DNA of 16,702 nucleotides from Cyclostephanos tholiformis (lineage: Eukaryota; Bacillariophyta; Thalassiosirophyceae; Thalassiosirales; Thalassiosiraceae). A model generated the notes under the pieces. It was not told the origin of the DNA. It did no database searches and saw nothing but the letters and a program-made list of their open reading frames with translations. The position numbers and the translations under genes were made by a program. Location: assembly GCA_036939975.1 (NCBI GenBank), contig JALLPB010000379.1:1-16702 (forward strand), written 5' to 3'. Of this stretch, positions 9,219-16,702 are shown in pieces (the stretch's first letter is position 1; each line of letters starts with the position of its first letter).

Positions 9219-9382
9219 TTTGTTTCTCAATGCAGAGCAAATGATGAGCAATAAAATTGTCAGGGATCGTGCACAGCTTAAAAAAAAGATCAAGGAGTCG
9301 TGGATCCCTTGTGCAGCGTAGGCATCTTTCTCGATCTGTCTTCTTTCTCGATCCCCCCTCCATCCCCCCCCCCCACCAAAGA

Positions 9383-10593
9383 AGATGAGTATCGCGAGGA
9401 TGACGAAAACGAGGCACGGCGATCGCGCCTACTGGGATAGTCGTCGGGACGATTAGGTCAAGAGGATCGCACCGACGAATGACAATGCGGTGTCGATCAC
9501 TCAACGGCACGGGAGGAAGGGGTGGCGACGGGACGATGGATGTAACGCGGGGTATAGGGGAGAGTACGTCGGAAGGGGAAGCGGGCGGGGAGGCCGTCGT
9601 CGTCGTGGGATTAGATATCGATCGCGATCGCATCGATATCGACGTCGATGCCATCGCACCCTGCGTCGTCGACGACAACGACGACGCGTACGGCGGAGGG
9701 ACAGACGGAACGCTAGATATCGACGGCGTCGTCGACACGAAGGGACCACGACGAGCCGCCAAGTGGGTGGGAATGATGATGCATGAAGGACGATACTCTC
9801 GACAACAAGGTCGTCAACACGACGACGGCGACCTCGAGGTGGGATTTCGACGGGAAAATCGTATGACGACGACGACGATGACGACGATGACGACGACGAT
9901 CTTCAGAAAGAGGAGGGGGTTAAAGAGGAGGGGATTACCGGGGTAAACATCGACAGACCGCAGGCATCTAGGAGGTAGTCGACAACGAGTGGACGGGGCG
10001 GCATTAAGATCCATCCTTAGGGGTGGAGGGAGTCAATGAAATAGAAGATAAGGAAAAGGAGGAGATGGACATGGAACGTGAACAAGAGGATGCCGACAGT
10101 AGTGGCAGGGAGTTTGATGGATCCGCAAACAAGGTCGACGGCGAGGGTTTCGAGGGGTACGAATATGCAAATTGCTCGCCCGCACGCTTCCAAGCCCTGC
10201 ACAAATAGTGCAATCGTACCAACGGGTCTTTCCGTGTATGTCCCAACTCTTGCAAGCCGGCGTTCTGCTGCATACATGACGCGCCGCCCTGTGCGAACTA
10301 CCACGCCCCGAGTCGCAACAACGATCCGAACTATCCGAGTTAAGAGTATTGCTACATCGCGTGGTGGGAGCTCCATGACACCGTCGGTTCGGCTCTGTTC
10401 CTACGCGTCGAGTAGGTTGGTGAGTTCTACGACAGGGACGCAGTTGAGTTCGAGGGCGATGCCAACGGAGATTCGTTCTTAACCTAGGTGCTGTTGCATC
10501 TCTTCGACGACATCGACGAGGTCATTGCCGATGGCACGATCGACAGCGAATTCAACGCCAGTAATATATTGCTTGGTAAATATCGAAGAATGA
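9383..10593 (+). pseudogene. Broken copy of the Cys-rich membrane protein gene
   Basis: This is homologous to exon 2 of the gene at 6143-7984. The frame opens SIARMTKTRHG (against SLARMAYALTGHG), stops at TAG 9454-9456, and continues in a second frame with DDNDDAYGGGTDGTLDID. It then moves to a third frame for the Cys domain (KPAFCCIHDAP, YCYIAWWELHDTVG). Within the Cys domain there are four in-frame stops and no further frame change: TAG 10206, TAA 10341, TAG 10413 and TAG 10485. The intact copy has AAG, TAC, CAG and CAG at these places. Some cysteines are also lost (C to R and C to Y). About 36 bases are missing near the 3' end before the TGA at 10591. The exon with the membrane anchor is absent. 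A GAC/GAT microsatellite has grown at about 9864-9900. Confidence 0.92.
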
Positions 10594-10860
10594 TACTGTT
10601 TCCAAGAGAGAGGATTGTAACCGCCATCCACTTAGATTCTTTTCAACTCCGCTCGATCACATGCGAATGCGTCGGCCCTTATTGCATGCTTTATTCTTTT
10701 GCAATGCTTGCCAAACTTAATTTCGAATATGATGTGTAAGTTTTGATGACACCAAGTGCAAACAGTGCACACTAAGGGTAAAGGATTGGATCGAAACAGT
10801 GTCGCACTTTCTTGCTATGCAAGAGACTCTAAATTCGTCCTATAGATTTATCCTATTATC
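10594..10860. other. Intergenic stretch of unit B
   Basis: This corresponds to 7985-8254 in unit A, with scattered similarity and one 26-base identical block (10641-10666). I see no gene in it. Confidence 0.55.
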
Positions 10861-11050
10861 CGACTTAGTGGAGTTAAGCCAAATGCGCATACAATTATAA
10901 TGATCGTAAGATTTATAAGATGCGATCGGTACGACATTCACGGACGAATCGAATCGGAGGTAGGATGGTTGTCTTTTACCGCTCTTGGTGCTGGGTGCGA
11001 CGTCGTGAATCCTGCGAACTTGAGATGGTACTTGGCTATTATCGTGTTCT
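10860..11050 (-). pseudogene. Relic of the conserved core of the small minus-strand gene (unit B)
   Basis: On the minus strand, in a frame different from the long open frame overlapping it, the sequence reads QVRRIHDVAPSTKSG, then KRQPSYLRFDSSVNVVPI and SYKSYDHYNCMRIW. This aligns with PPRRIQGIASKGKTN, KKRPICVRFDPSVTVIPI and SYRSYDHRTRAQMY of the intact copies. The same relic lies at the same place in unit A, so it already existed before the 2.6-kb tandem duplication. No start codon precedes it, and similarity is lost downstream of the IW residues. Confidence 0.78.
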
Positions 11051-11774
11051 TGTTACGGTAGTCGACATGTACCGGATGAACGAACTCTCGACTGGTTGTG
11101 CAAAAATACATCCCAGCCTCTTCGATGACATTTCTCCAATCCCATCCCTCGTAGACGAATTCACGTGTGTTCCGGACGACGTCGAAAGATATTTCATCCT
11201 TGGTGGCATACATCTGAGCGCGCGTGCGATGGTCATAAGACCTATGGGACGGGATCGGAATAATGGTCACCGAAGGATCGAATCGGATGCAGACTGGACG
11301 TCGCTTGTTTGTCATCCCTTTCGATGCAATGCCTTGATTCCTAAGAGGTGGGTCAAAGGCGCTTTCTCCGGTCAAAGAAGAGTACGATGACAACGAAGAT
11401 AGATCACTCGTCGACAATAGATGCGGCAGATGGTGATAATCACCAGAAATCGTCAACGATACGGGGTGGTGAGCTTCATCGTACAGAATGCTTCTCATTT
11501 GTCGGTCTTGGGGCAGTTCTTGACCTTCCCCTGGCAGCGACAGGCTCGGCTGCTGTTTCGGATCCGGCAAAAACTTGTTGTTCATAGCTGAGCGGATCTC
11601 GCGCTGAATCTTGTGGCGAATCGAAGCACTGGTAAAGGCGGGATCGTAAATTCCGAGCTTGAAGAGCAATCGATTGCGAATTATGTCCGCGGATGACGAC
11701 GACGACCTAAAGGCGACTGCTGGTACAATATCGGACGAAGCCGATGAACGACGATTTAGGACGATTAGTACCAT
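10938..11774 (-). CDS. Conserved small protein with RFDPSVTIIPI / EGWDWR core (copy B)
   Basis: The frame has 278 residues from the ATG at 11774, with an in-frame TGA just upstream. It is about 88% identical in protein to copy A (8460-9218). In the core the changes are mostly conservative (I/V, K/R), as with selection for function. The N-terminal half is Ser-rich. The core carries RPVCIRFDPSVTIIPIPS, RSYDHRTRAQMYATKDE and RNTREFVYEGWDWRNVIEE, and ends HPVHV. After HVDY copy B runs on for about 40 residues (RNKNTIIAKYHLKF and beyond). That tail is translated, in another frame, from the relic fragment at 10860-11050 and is probably not ancestral. No signal peptide or membrane segment is seen. 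Function is unknown; the neighbouring convergent gene is a pseudogene, yet this copy stays open. Confidence 0.75.
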   Translation of the reverse strand: MVLIVLNRRSSASSDIVPAVAFRSSSSSADIIRNRLLFKLGIYDPAFTSASIRHKIQREIRSAMNNKFLPDPKQQPSLSLPGEGQELPQDRQMRSILYDEAHHPVSLTISGDYHHLPHLLSTSDLSSLSSYSSLTGESAFDPPLRNQGIASKGMTNKRRPVCIRFDPSVTIIPIPSHRSYDHRTRAQMYATKDEISFDVVRNTREFVYEGWDWRNVIEEAGMYFCTTSREFVHPVHVDYRNKNTIIAKYHLKFAGFTTSHPAPRAVKDNHPTSDSIRP

Positions 11775-11790
11775 TTTGCTTCAATGCGAC

Positions 11791-12267
11791 GAATGAAAAG
11801 TAAAGGGTGATTGAAAAGATGATACTTGCATCGCAGAGTCGGGGAGATTCGGATCAATCAGGTTACATTGTGGTTCTCGACTCCTTTGGAGACCACTCCT
11901 CATGCCTCAAGCGAAATGATACAGATTCACGGAGAGGGAATCGTGGATATTTTTGGTTTGGTTGGTTGGTCCCCTCTTATGCGAACGCCATGGTGTACTA
12001 CTAATGCGCAAGCCGGGCACGTGCTTCAACAAAATAGAGTACCGTAGCTCATATTCCACCATTCGGTGCTTTTCTCTCGCTCAGAATATCAATCATATCC
12101 ATGACATCTTCTCCATCCTGAGAAAGATTCATCATATTTTGGCGGGATCGTGACAGGAATATTATGATCTGTCCTCCACCCTTGCGGTCCTGTCCATCTC
12201 TTTTCTTTTTTTTCGATCACCCCAAGTCAAAGATTTTTAACCAGAAGAAAAAAGGGATTGGGCCGCC
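11791..12267. promoter_or_regulatory. Intergenic region upstream of the LCP5 homologue
   Basis: These 477 bases hold no gene I can support; the short frames here show no codon bias. The region lies between the start of copy B (minus strand) and the start of the LCP5 homologue (plus strand), so it should contain two promoters. A TTTGGCGGGA motif is at 12138-12147. GGCCGCC directly precedes the ATG at 12268, a good eukaryotic start context. Confidence 0.5.
12138..12147 (+). promoter_or_regulatory. E2F-like motif upstream of LCP5 homologue
   Basis: TTTGGCGGGA matches the classical E2F/DP binding consensus and sits 121 bases before the ATG at 12268. Three further GGCGGGA motifs lie upstream of the methyltransferase gene. 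Use as an E2F site in this organism is inference. Confidence 0.4.
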
Positions 12268-13897
12268 ATGACATCCGAACCGTCACCACCCACCGAACCC
12301 CCCCCCCGTCCCGTCCCATCATCGTCGTCGTCTTCGACATCGTCTTATCGTCGTGTGGGGACGTCGAAATCGTCGTTATCGTCGCATTTGTCCAAGGCTA
12401 ACTCCGTCGCCACGGACACCCTCCGTCGAGCGATTTCGCGTCACAAACGAGCCGCCGCGACCGAAAGCGACGATGCGGACGACGACGACGGTGGCAGGGG
12501 GACGGTCGGGAAGAATTCCCCCGTCGCCTTCGACTTGAACGACGGCGAGGGACTCGTGGTGAACTATCTAGGTATTAAGAACGATGTGACGATAAGTTAC
12601 CTGATCGATCTGGTGCTATTGCTTCGACTTCGACTACAGACGTCGTCGTCGTCTCACCGGCGCCAAATGACGGAGGACGAAAGGAGGAGGAGGAAGAAAC
12701 TACGACGACAGCGACGAGAATGCCTAGAGCGTCTAGTGGAAATGAAGGTCGCACTAGAGAGGATGCGCCCCCTCGAGAAGAAGATGAGATACCAGATTGA
12801 CAAGCTATTGGCACTGTCCACCCTGGGGGGAGGGACGGGCGGGGGAGCGGGGATGTTCGCATCCGTTGGCAGGGAGCTGGAGAATGAGAAGATGGAGGTG
12901 AAAATAGACGATAATGGCGAGGGAGGGGGTGCTGTGGTCTCGACGGCGGGCGATCCGCTATCGTTCAAACCCGACTTGCAAGGAATGATGAAAATGTTCG
13001 AGGAGGAGGATGGTGGAATTGACAGGGTAAGTAGTAACGCCAGTATTTTGGGAGATATTCAATATACATGTATACTTGCAAAGATCTCTCGCCTCTGACA
13101 AGTTTGTTGATTGATTTCAGCCGAACCATGGCGATGATGACGATGACGACGACGACGACGACAGTCACGTCGACGAAAGGAGGGGAAAATCGTCATCGTC
13201 GTTCATGACCGGGATCGCCCTGGAGAAGGACGACGGTGACAATAATGGAAAGAACAACAACTTCTATCAACCGCCGCGATTGCAATCGATGCCTTTTGTC
13301 GAGAATGATGAACGCGCGATGAAGAAACGACAACGACAGCTTGAGAAAGATCGCGAACGTCGATCTAGGTCCGAACTTACGGAGGTGATACGATCACAGT
13401 TGACGGACGCGCCGGAGGAGGAGGATGCGCGCGGAGGTGCGCTCCTGGGGATGCAGTCGGAATCGGCGCGTAGGATCGCGGCACGGGACGCGGACATACG
13501 CGAGTTCGAGGAACGGCAGATGATACGATTATCCATGGGGAGGAAGGAACGGGGTGAACGCAAACGCATGATGAGGGGGGAGATGAGCAACTTGGGTGCC
13601 ATTGCCGGGGGACTAGGGAGCTTGATGGCGGGCGTCGACGATGCCTTTGGTGGCGGAAAAGGTGGAAGGAAGAGGGATGGAGGGGGGAGGGGAGGTGTGA
13701 GTGGCGACGATGGCGCTGGCGACGGCGGGTCGTTCAAGACGATGGGGATGAGGAAGCGCAGGGTGGACATACTGGAAGGCGGTGAAGGTTCCAAGAAAAA
13801 AAAAAAGAACAAAGGTGGCCCTTCTAATACATACCAAAAGAGTTTATACGGAGTTGGCAGTGGTGGAGGCGGCGGCATGTCGCGGAAGAAAAAATAA
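12268..13897 (+). CDS. LCP5: Lcp5/neuroguidin homologue, Sas10/Utp3/C1D family (one intron)
   Basis: Exons 12268-13026 and 13121-13897 give 511 residues. The family acts in the nucleolus on the small-subunit processome, in U3-dependent early rRNA cleavages. Residues about 93-182 match the Sas10/Utp3/C1D fold: GLVVNYLGIKNDVTISYLID followed by a Leu-rich helix, then a basic stretch and VALERMRPLEKKMRYQIDKL. The last motif is very close to the family signature of a RP-hyd-E-K-K-hyd-YQIDKL helix. In exon 2, residues about 301-317 (FYQPPRLQSMPFVENDE) match the YxPP-L-P segment of Lcp5/neuroguidin, followed by a basic SRSELTEVIRSQLTDAPEE region. The C-terminus is Gly and Lys rich, fitting nucleolar localisation. 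Diatom-style additions are a Ser run near the N-terminus and ten Asp at the start of exon 2. The gene converges on the methyltransferase gene at 14115-15668. Confidence 0.92.
13027..13120 (+). other. Intron, 94 nt, phase 0
   Basis: GTAAGT at 13027 follows the codon AGG, and the intron ends TTGATTGATTTCAG at 13120. Removing it joins EEDGGIDR to PNHGDDDD and keeps a frame that runs to the stop at 13895. Reading through instead hits a stop at about 13098. Confidence 0.92.
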
Positions 13898-14114
13898 AAA
13901 ATAAATCTCACCTCCTCTTTTACGGCAAATCGCCTGAGCCAATGACATGTCTAACAAGTTTGAAATGAGACTTTGGGGGGCGATTTCGATGATTAAGTTG
14001 GAGTAGTTTTAATCGTTGTCATAAGCGCTAAAGAAAAGTCATTCTATCCATTTATTTAGACAACGCCGGCACGTAATTCGCTTTACCACACCAGTTTTTA
14101 TACCGTGCCATTAA
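13898..14114. terminator. Convergent 3' region of LCP5 and methyltransferase genes
   Basis: These 217 bases separate two stop codons facing each other. AATAAA occurs at 13900-13905, just after the LCP5 stop; being so close, it may be chance. No gene is visible. Both transcripts must end here or overlap. Confidence 0.45.
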
Positions 14115-15668
14115 CTAAGCCTTCGGTGATTGGGGCTTTAGGAAGACGCCGTGAACGAACACCCGTTTCATCTCCTGTCCGGTCTTGCGATTGCGATTGT
14201 AAACCGTGCAGTACCGCAATTCCAGCGTCTCGAACCCGACCGACTCGAACAGGGAGCGCGTTGCATCGACCGAGAAGAATCGAGCGATGGTCCCCTCCCC
14301 CCGAATGAAGATGGGATCGCCGATGTCGTCGCAATCGTCGTTGTCATCCGGGGCGGTGCCGGCGGCGCATCCTCGAGAAGAGGATGGCTCGAATCGAAGC
14401 ATGGGCATGTCATATACTAGGATATTGATAGAGAGTGGGAGAGAGAGGTTGATAAAGAGTGGCACGATGGGCAGCATCGCCGCAAAGAAAAAGGAATAAT
14501 TGAACAAAATTAACTACCATAACTCACGTCCGTAATCTCGAAAGCACACCCTTCCACCATCACTCGTTATCTCGAATACGCGCTCGAGGAAACGACGGAC
14601 CCTCGACGGAACTACTGCACTAAGGACGAAGATCAACAGCACAACGCCGACCACGCCCCCACAACCCTCGACGGTCATCCCTCGTTCCACCATAAGCCAA
14701 CCACCTCCTCCTCGTCCTCCTCCTCTTCCCCCTCCTACGAACGGCGATATCGCTCGCTCGTACGCTGAAATTACCCGACTCTGGAAAGTTATGCCATCGT
14801 CTTCGAAGTCGGTACTATTCACATCCTCGTCATCGGTCAGGCTGGGATCTGCAACAAACGCCTCGAACGCCATGCGACAATCGCATTGTCGTTCATCACC
14901 CTCCTCGCGATGATGGCATCTCCTCGTCGCCATGACGTTGCCATCGACGACGGCGAGACGTCGCGTCATCAACACCGCCACGGGACTGGAATCGCACGCA
15001 AGTAGGACCGTCATCCCACTACCCCGACGACGACGACGCAAATGCCTCGATCTTTCCCTTCCGTTAGCATCCTCCTCCATCAGATCATCGCATGATCCTA
15101 ATGTCGTATTATTTGTCGTCGATCCGCCTCCCCCCCCACGCATCACCGCATCGCGATATCGTTGAATTATTGGTATACAGGAGCTGCCGCTTCCGCAGCC
15201 TATCTCAAGTATGACCCTATCGTCACCTCTCATTCCATACCGCGCTCCCCCTTGACGTTTCTCCATCTCCATCTCCTTCTCCTCCTCCTCCTCCCCTCCC
15301 TCCTTCTCATCCACCACCTCGTCGTCGTCGTCATCGTGCAAGTCACCGAGGAGGTATCCCATAATGCACGGGAACGCCTCGAGGAGGTACCGTCGAGTTT
15401 TGTAGAAGTTCCCAGACGAGTGACGCGTGTGAAATGCGTCCCAGAACCTCGACTGCGATGTGGGCATCAGCCCGACGTCGACGTCGTCCTCCCCCGCCGA
15501 CTTCAAAGCCGTCGATGTGGACGTCATCGACGACGGGGAACGAGATCGAAGACGACTACGACGACGACGGATGCATTCGGCGGCGTGCTCCTCGAACGAG
15601 AAGTCTGAGTCGAAGTAACGAACGACATCATCCTCGCCGCCTTCGTCTTTCGTCGTAGTCGCCATCAT
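14115..15668 (-). CDS. METTL2/6/8-like tRNA N3-methylcytidine methyltransferase (one intron)
   Basis: Exons 15668-14528 and 14416-14115 give 480 residues. The METTL2/6/8 (yeast Trm140/Abp140) family uses S-adenosylmethionine to make 3-methylcytidine at tRNA position 32. The family features appear in order. SQSRFWDAFHTRHSSGNFYK then YLLEAFP at 71-100 is the family start. ILEIGCGSGSS (153-163) is the AdoMet glycine loop. ACDSSPVAV (224-232) is motif II. FVAD (271-274) and LIFVLSAVVP (344-353) follow. FRDYGLYDMPMLRF (376-389) spans the splice. FIRGEGTIARFFS, then a RVFVHGVFLKP end, close the domain. Low-complexity insertions (Asp/Glu about 112-137, Arg/Gly about 204-218, Gly about 312-323) lengthen it relative to animal METTL6. 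I cannot tell METTL2 from METTL6 or METTL8 subtype; without an obvious partner domain METTL6 is the nearest guess. Confidence 0.92.
14417..14527 (-). other. Intron, 111 nt, phase 1
   Basis: The donor GTGAGT follows GGAC at 14528. The acceptor TATCCTAG ends at 14417 after a pyrimidine-rich stretch. Splicing makes the codon CTA (Leu) and rebuilds the family motif RDYGLYDM, which is strong independent support. Confidence 0.95.
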
Positions 15669-15711
15669 TGCACCGATTTTTTTCCATAATATTATGAGAG
15701 AAACTCGTCAG

Positions 15712-15720
15712 TTCCCGCCA
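15712..15720 (-). promoter_or_regulatory. E2F-like motif
   Basis: TTCCCGCCA, that is TGGCGGGAA on the minus strand, lies 44 bases upstream of the methyltransferase ATG at 15668. Confidence 0.4.
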
Positions 15721-15996
15721 TATTCCTGATTGAATCCCCACCCCTTCGTACACCACTCTACTGATTCCAATTTTTTGGCCGAGGGAGGAGAGGGAGACAG
15801 AAGCTGAAGACAAAAATCATCAAAACCATGGACAAAATCCCATCCTCCTACTTCCGCCCGTTGTTCTTGCTCTTGCCATGAATGGCAGCCTCCCCCCCCA
15901 CTCCCCCCCCAACATTCTGCAGCTAACCTAACGTCCTGTGCCGTCGGAACTGCCGTCGGTTCCCATCGCACCATGATAGGGGGTCCAGCCCAGACT

Positions 15997-16028
15997 TCCC
16001 GCCAAATAATTTTTCGTTTCGGCGGGAG
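15997..16028. promoter_or_regulatory. Inverted pair of E2F-like motifs
   Basis: TTCCCGCCAAA (15997-16007; TTTGGCGGGAA on the minus strand) faces TTTCGGCGGGA (16018-16028) on the plus strand, around an AT-rich spacer of 10 bases. The first is a perfect classical E2F consensus. The second has one extra C. Confidence 0.45.
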
Positions 16029-16123
16029 GGCTAATTTTTCGAAGCCTCAAATTCGAAGGAAAACGGACAGACGGTGAACAAAAGAGAGGCCCTTTTTTTG
16101 ACAAACCGAAATCGCCCCCCACC

Positions 16124-16361
16124 ATGGTCGCCGAATTTCCGATTGATCCACAGCCGCGCTCGGTAATCAAATCAATATTTGGCGACCATCACATCACATT
16201 GAATCACTTTCAACGTGCTGTGACAATCGCCTTTTGTTGTTTTTTTTTCATAATTGTTGTAGGGCGCTCAGAAAAAAGGCGATCAAATGACGATGACGAT
16301 GATGATAAAATCATCGCGCTCGTCGCTTCCCCCACCCAAAAATAATGTAACAATCAACTAA
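16124..16361 (+). CDS. Possible small spliced gene or first exons of a gene
   Basis: An ATG in good context (CCCACCATGG, ATG at 16124) opens a frame. After 13 codons a GTAATC donor (16163) and a TTTTTTTTTCATAATTGTTGTAG-like acceptor region ending at 16262 look like a 100-nt intron, phase 0. Spliced, the frame gives only 45 residues (MVAEFPIDPQPRS, then GAQKKGDQ onward) to TAA 16359. A second possible donor, GTAACA, at 16347 could carry the gene on. Unspliced, the frame has 73 residues and translates the pyrimidine tract. No homology is recognised. This is a weak call resting on start context and an intron-like sequence. Confidence 0.25.
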
Positions 16362-16365
16362 CGTT

Positions 16366-16459
16366 GGGAGGAAGGGAGGGAGCATCGGAGGGGCGTGTGA
16401 GGGAGGTGAGGGGAGAGGAGAGAGGGGAAGGAAAGGGGGCATGGGGGGTGACGAGGGGA
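16366..16459 (+). repeat. G-rich tract with G-quadruplex potential
   Basis: The plus strand carries about ten runs of three or more G separated mostly by short purine spacers (GGGAGGAAGGGAGGG and later GAGGGGAAGGAAAGGGGG). Some loops exceed seven bases, so folding is possible but not certain. From here to the window end I see no gene. Confidence 0.7.
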
Positions 16460-16702
16460 GACACGATGATGACGACAATGATGACAAAGACGACACTTCC
16501 GTTGCCATTGCCACCGGCGGTAGGCGAAAAACAACAACAATTAACTCGAACCGAATGAGGATGCGGTGGTGAGGATTGATCAAGGGAGATGAAAGTGGAG
16601 GGTAGAGGTGGGAGATAGCAACGAGGGGCGGAGCAAGCGTGATGACATGTTACCTTTCGAAAGATTAGCTCACTAACTGTAGATGAATAGGGCGTCCCCT
16701 AA

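Larger units (their letters stand above)
6540..9230. repeat. Tandem duplication, left unit (A)
   Basis: This segment matches about 9340-11790 in the same orientation and order: 3' end of the intron, Cys-rich gene exon 2, a shared intergenic stretch (26 identical bases at 8069-8094 and 10641-10666), a relic gene fragment, and the small minus-strand gene. Edges are approximate because similarity fades in low-complexity sequence. Unit A is about 260 bases longer than unit B, mostly through deletions in the right-hand Cys-rich pseudogene. Confidence 0.88.
9340..11790. repeat. Tandem duplication, right unit (B)
   Basis: This is the direct repeat of about 6540-9230. It starts in what was the 3' part of the Cys-rich gene intron: a C-rich tract with an 11-C run at 9364-9374, then CCACCAAAG before the exon 2 homology. 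It ends just upstream of the small gene start at 11774. Between the units (about 9231-9340) I see no gene and no copy of the first exon of the Cys-rich gene. Confidence 0.88.
15669..16123. promoter_or_regulatory. Upstream region of the methyltransferase gene, with E2F-like motifs
   Basis: I see no gene in these 455 bases. They lie between the methyltransferase start (minus strand) and a possible plus-strand start at 16124. Three GGCGGGA-type motifs lie at 15712-15720, 15997-16007 and 16018-16028; the last two are in inverted orientation 10 bases apart. Confidence 0.45.

Noticed and set aside
9219..9293. Hydrophobic 25-residue N-terminal extension of small gene copy A
   Set aside because: It looks like a signal anchor (SLTILLLIICSA), but copy B has an in-frame stop at the matching place and no similar upstream sequence, so the shared ATG at 9218 is more likely.
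10078..10482. 134-residue plus-strand frame in unit B
   Set aside because: It is an off-frame reading of the Cys-rich pseudogene. The frame with similarity to the intact protein is the one with four stops.
13267..13911. 214-residue minus-strand frame
   Set aside because: It is antisense to exon 2 of the LCP5 homologue, Pro/Ser-rich from reading Gly/Arg codons in reverse.
14428..14507. Hydrophobic N-terminus (MFNYSFFFAAMLPIVPLF) of the second methyltransferase exon read as a separate protein
   Set aside because: It is translated intron. Removing 14417-14527 joins the two exons and restores the METTL family motif FRDYGLYDM.
1..16702. CRISPR array, tRNA or rRNA genes, bacterial-type operons
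   Set aside because: I saw no regularly spaced repeats of CRISPR type, no tRNA-like B box with paired arms and no rRNA sequence. Gene structure is eukaryotic.

Overview
The window looks like nuclear DNA of a diatom, most likely a centric, Thalassiosira-like species. The grounds are short GT-AG introns of 94, 111 and 162 nt, proteins full of Asp, Ser and Gly tracts built from GAC/TCG/GGC codons, a secreted protein with a long LSPT/SPT repeat, and a Cys-rich protein with the CCIHDA / AYCYIAWWKLHDT signature that I associate with diatoms. The two recognisable housekeeping genes (an Lcp5/neuroguidin homologue and a METTL2/6/8-type tRNA methyltransferase) are ordinary eukaryotic genes. I cannot name the species.

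Layout. Positions 1 to about 3040 are AT-rich, strongly CpG-depleted and without a convincing gene. They hold a palindromic 27-bp minisatellite, a 12-bp-arm hairpin and a purine-rich GGCAGA tract. From about 3040 CpG becomes abundant and the gene-bearing part begins. A secreted SPT-repeat protein lies on the minus strand (3290-5467). A divergent intergenic region (5468-6142) separates it from a plus-strand, membrane-anchored acidic protein with a ten-cysteine C-terminal domain (6143-7984, one intron).

The centre (about 6540-11790) is a direct tandem duplication of roughly 2.4-2.7 kb. Each unit carries the Cys-rich gene on the plus strand and, convergent to it, a small minus-strand gene. In the left unit both genes look intact. 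In the right unit the Cys-rich gene is a pseudogene: no first exon, five in-frame stops and at least two frame changes. The small minus-strand gene stays open and about 88% identical in protein. In both units a decayed fragment of a further copy of the small gene lies just beyond its 3' end, so a partial tandem duplication came before the larger one. Part of the small gene is nearly identical between units (two differences in 272 nt), which suggests gene conversion.

The right side holds two convergent RNA-metabolism genes: LCP5/neuroguidin (small-subunit rRNA processing; 12268-13897, one intron) and a METTL2/6/8-like tRNA m3C methyltransferase (14115-15668 minus, one intron whose removal restores the family motif FRDYGLYDM). 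Both have E2F-like GGCGGGA motifs upstream, which hints at shared growth or cell-cycle control. The last kilobase has a low-confidence candidate small spliced gene (16124-16361) and a G-rich tract.
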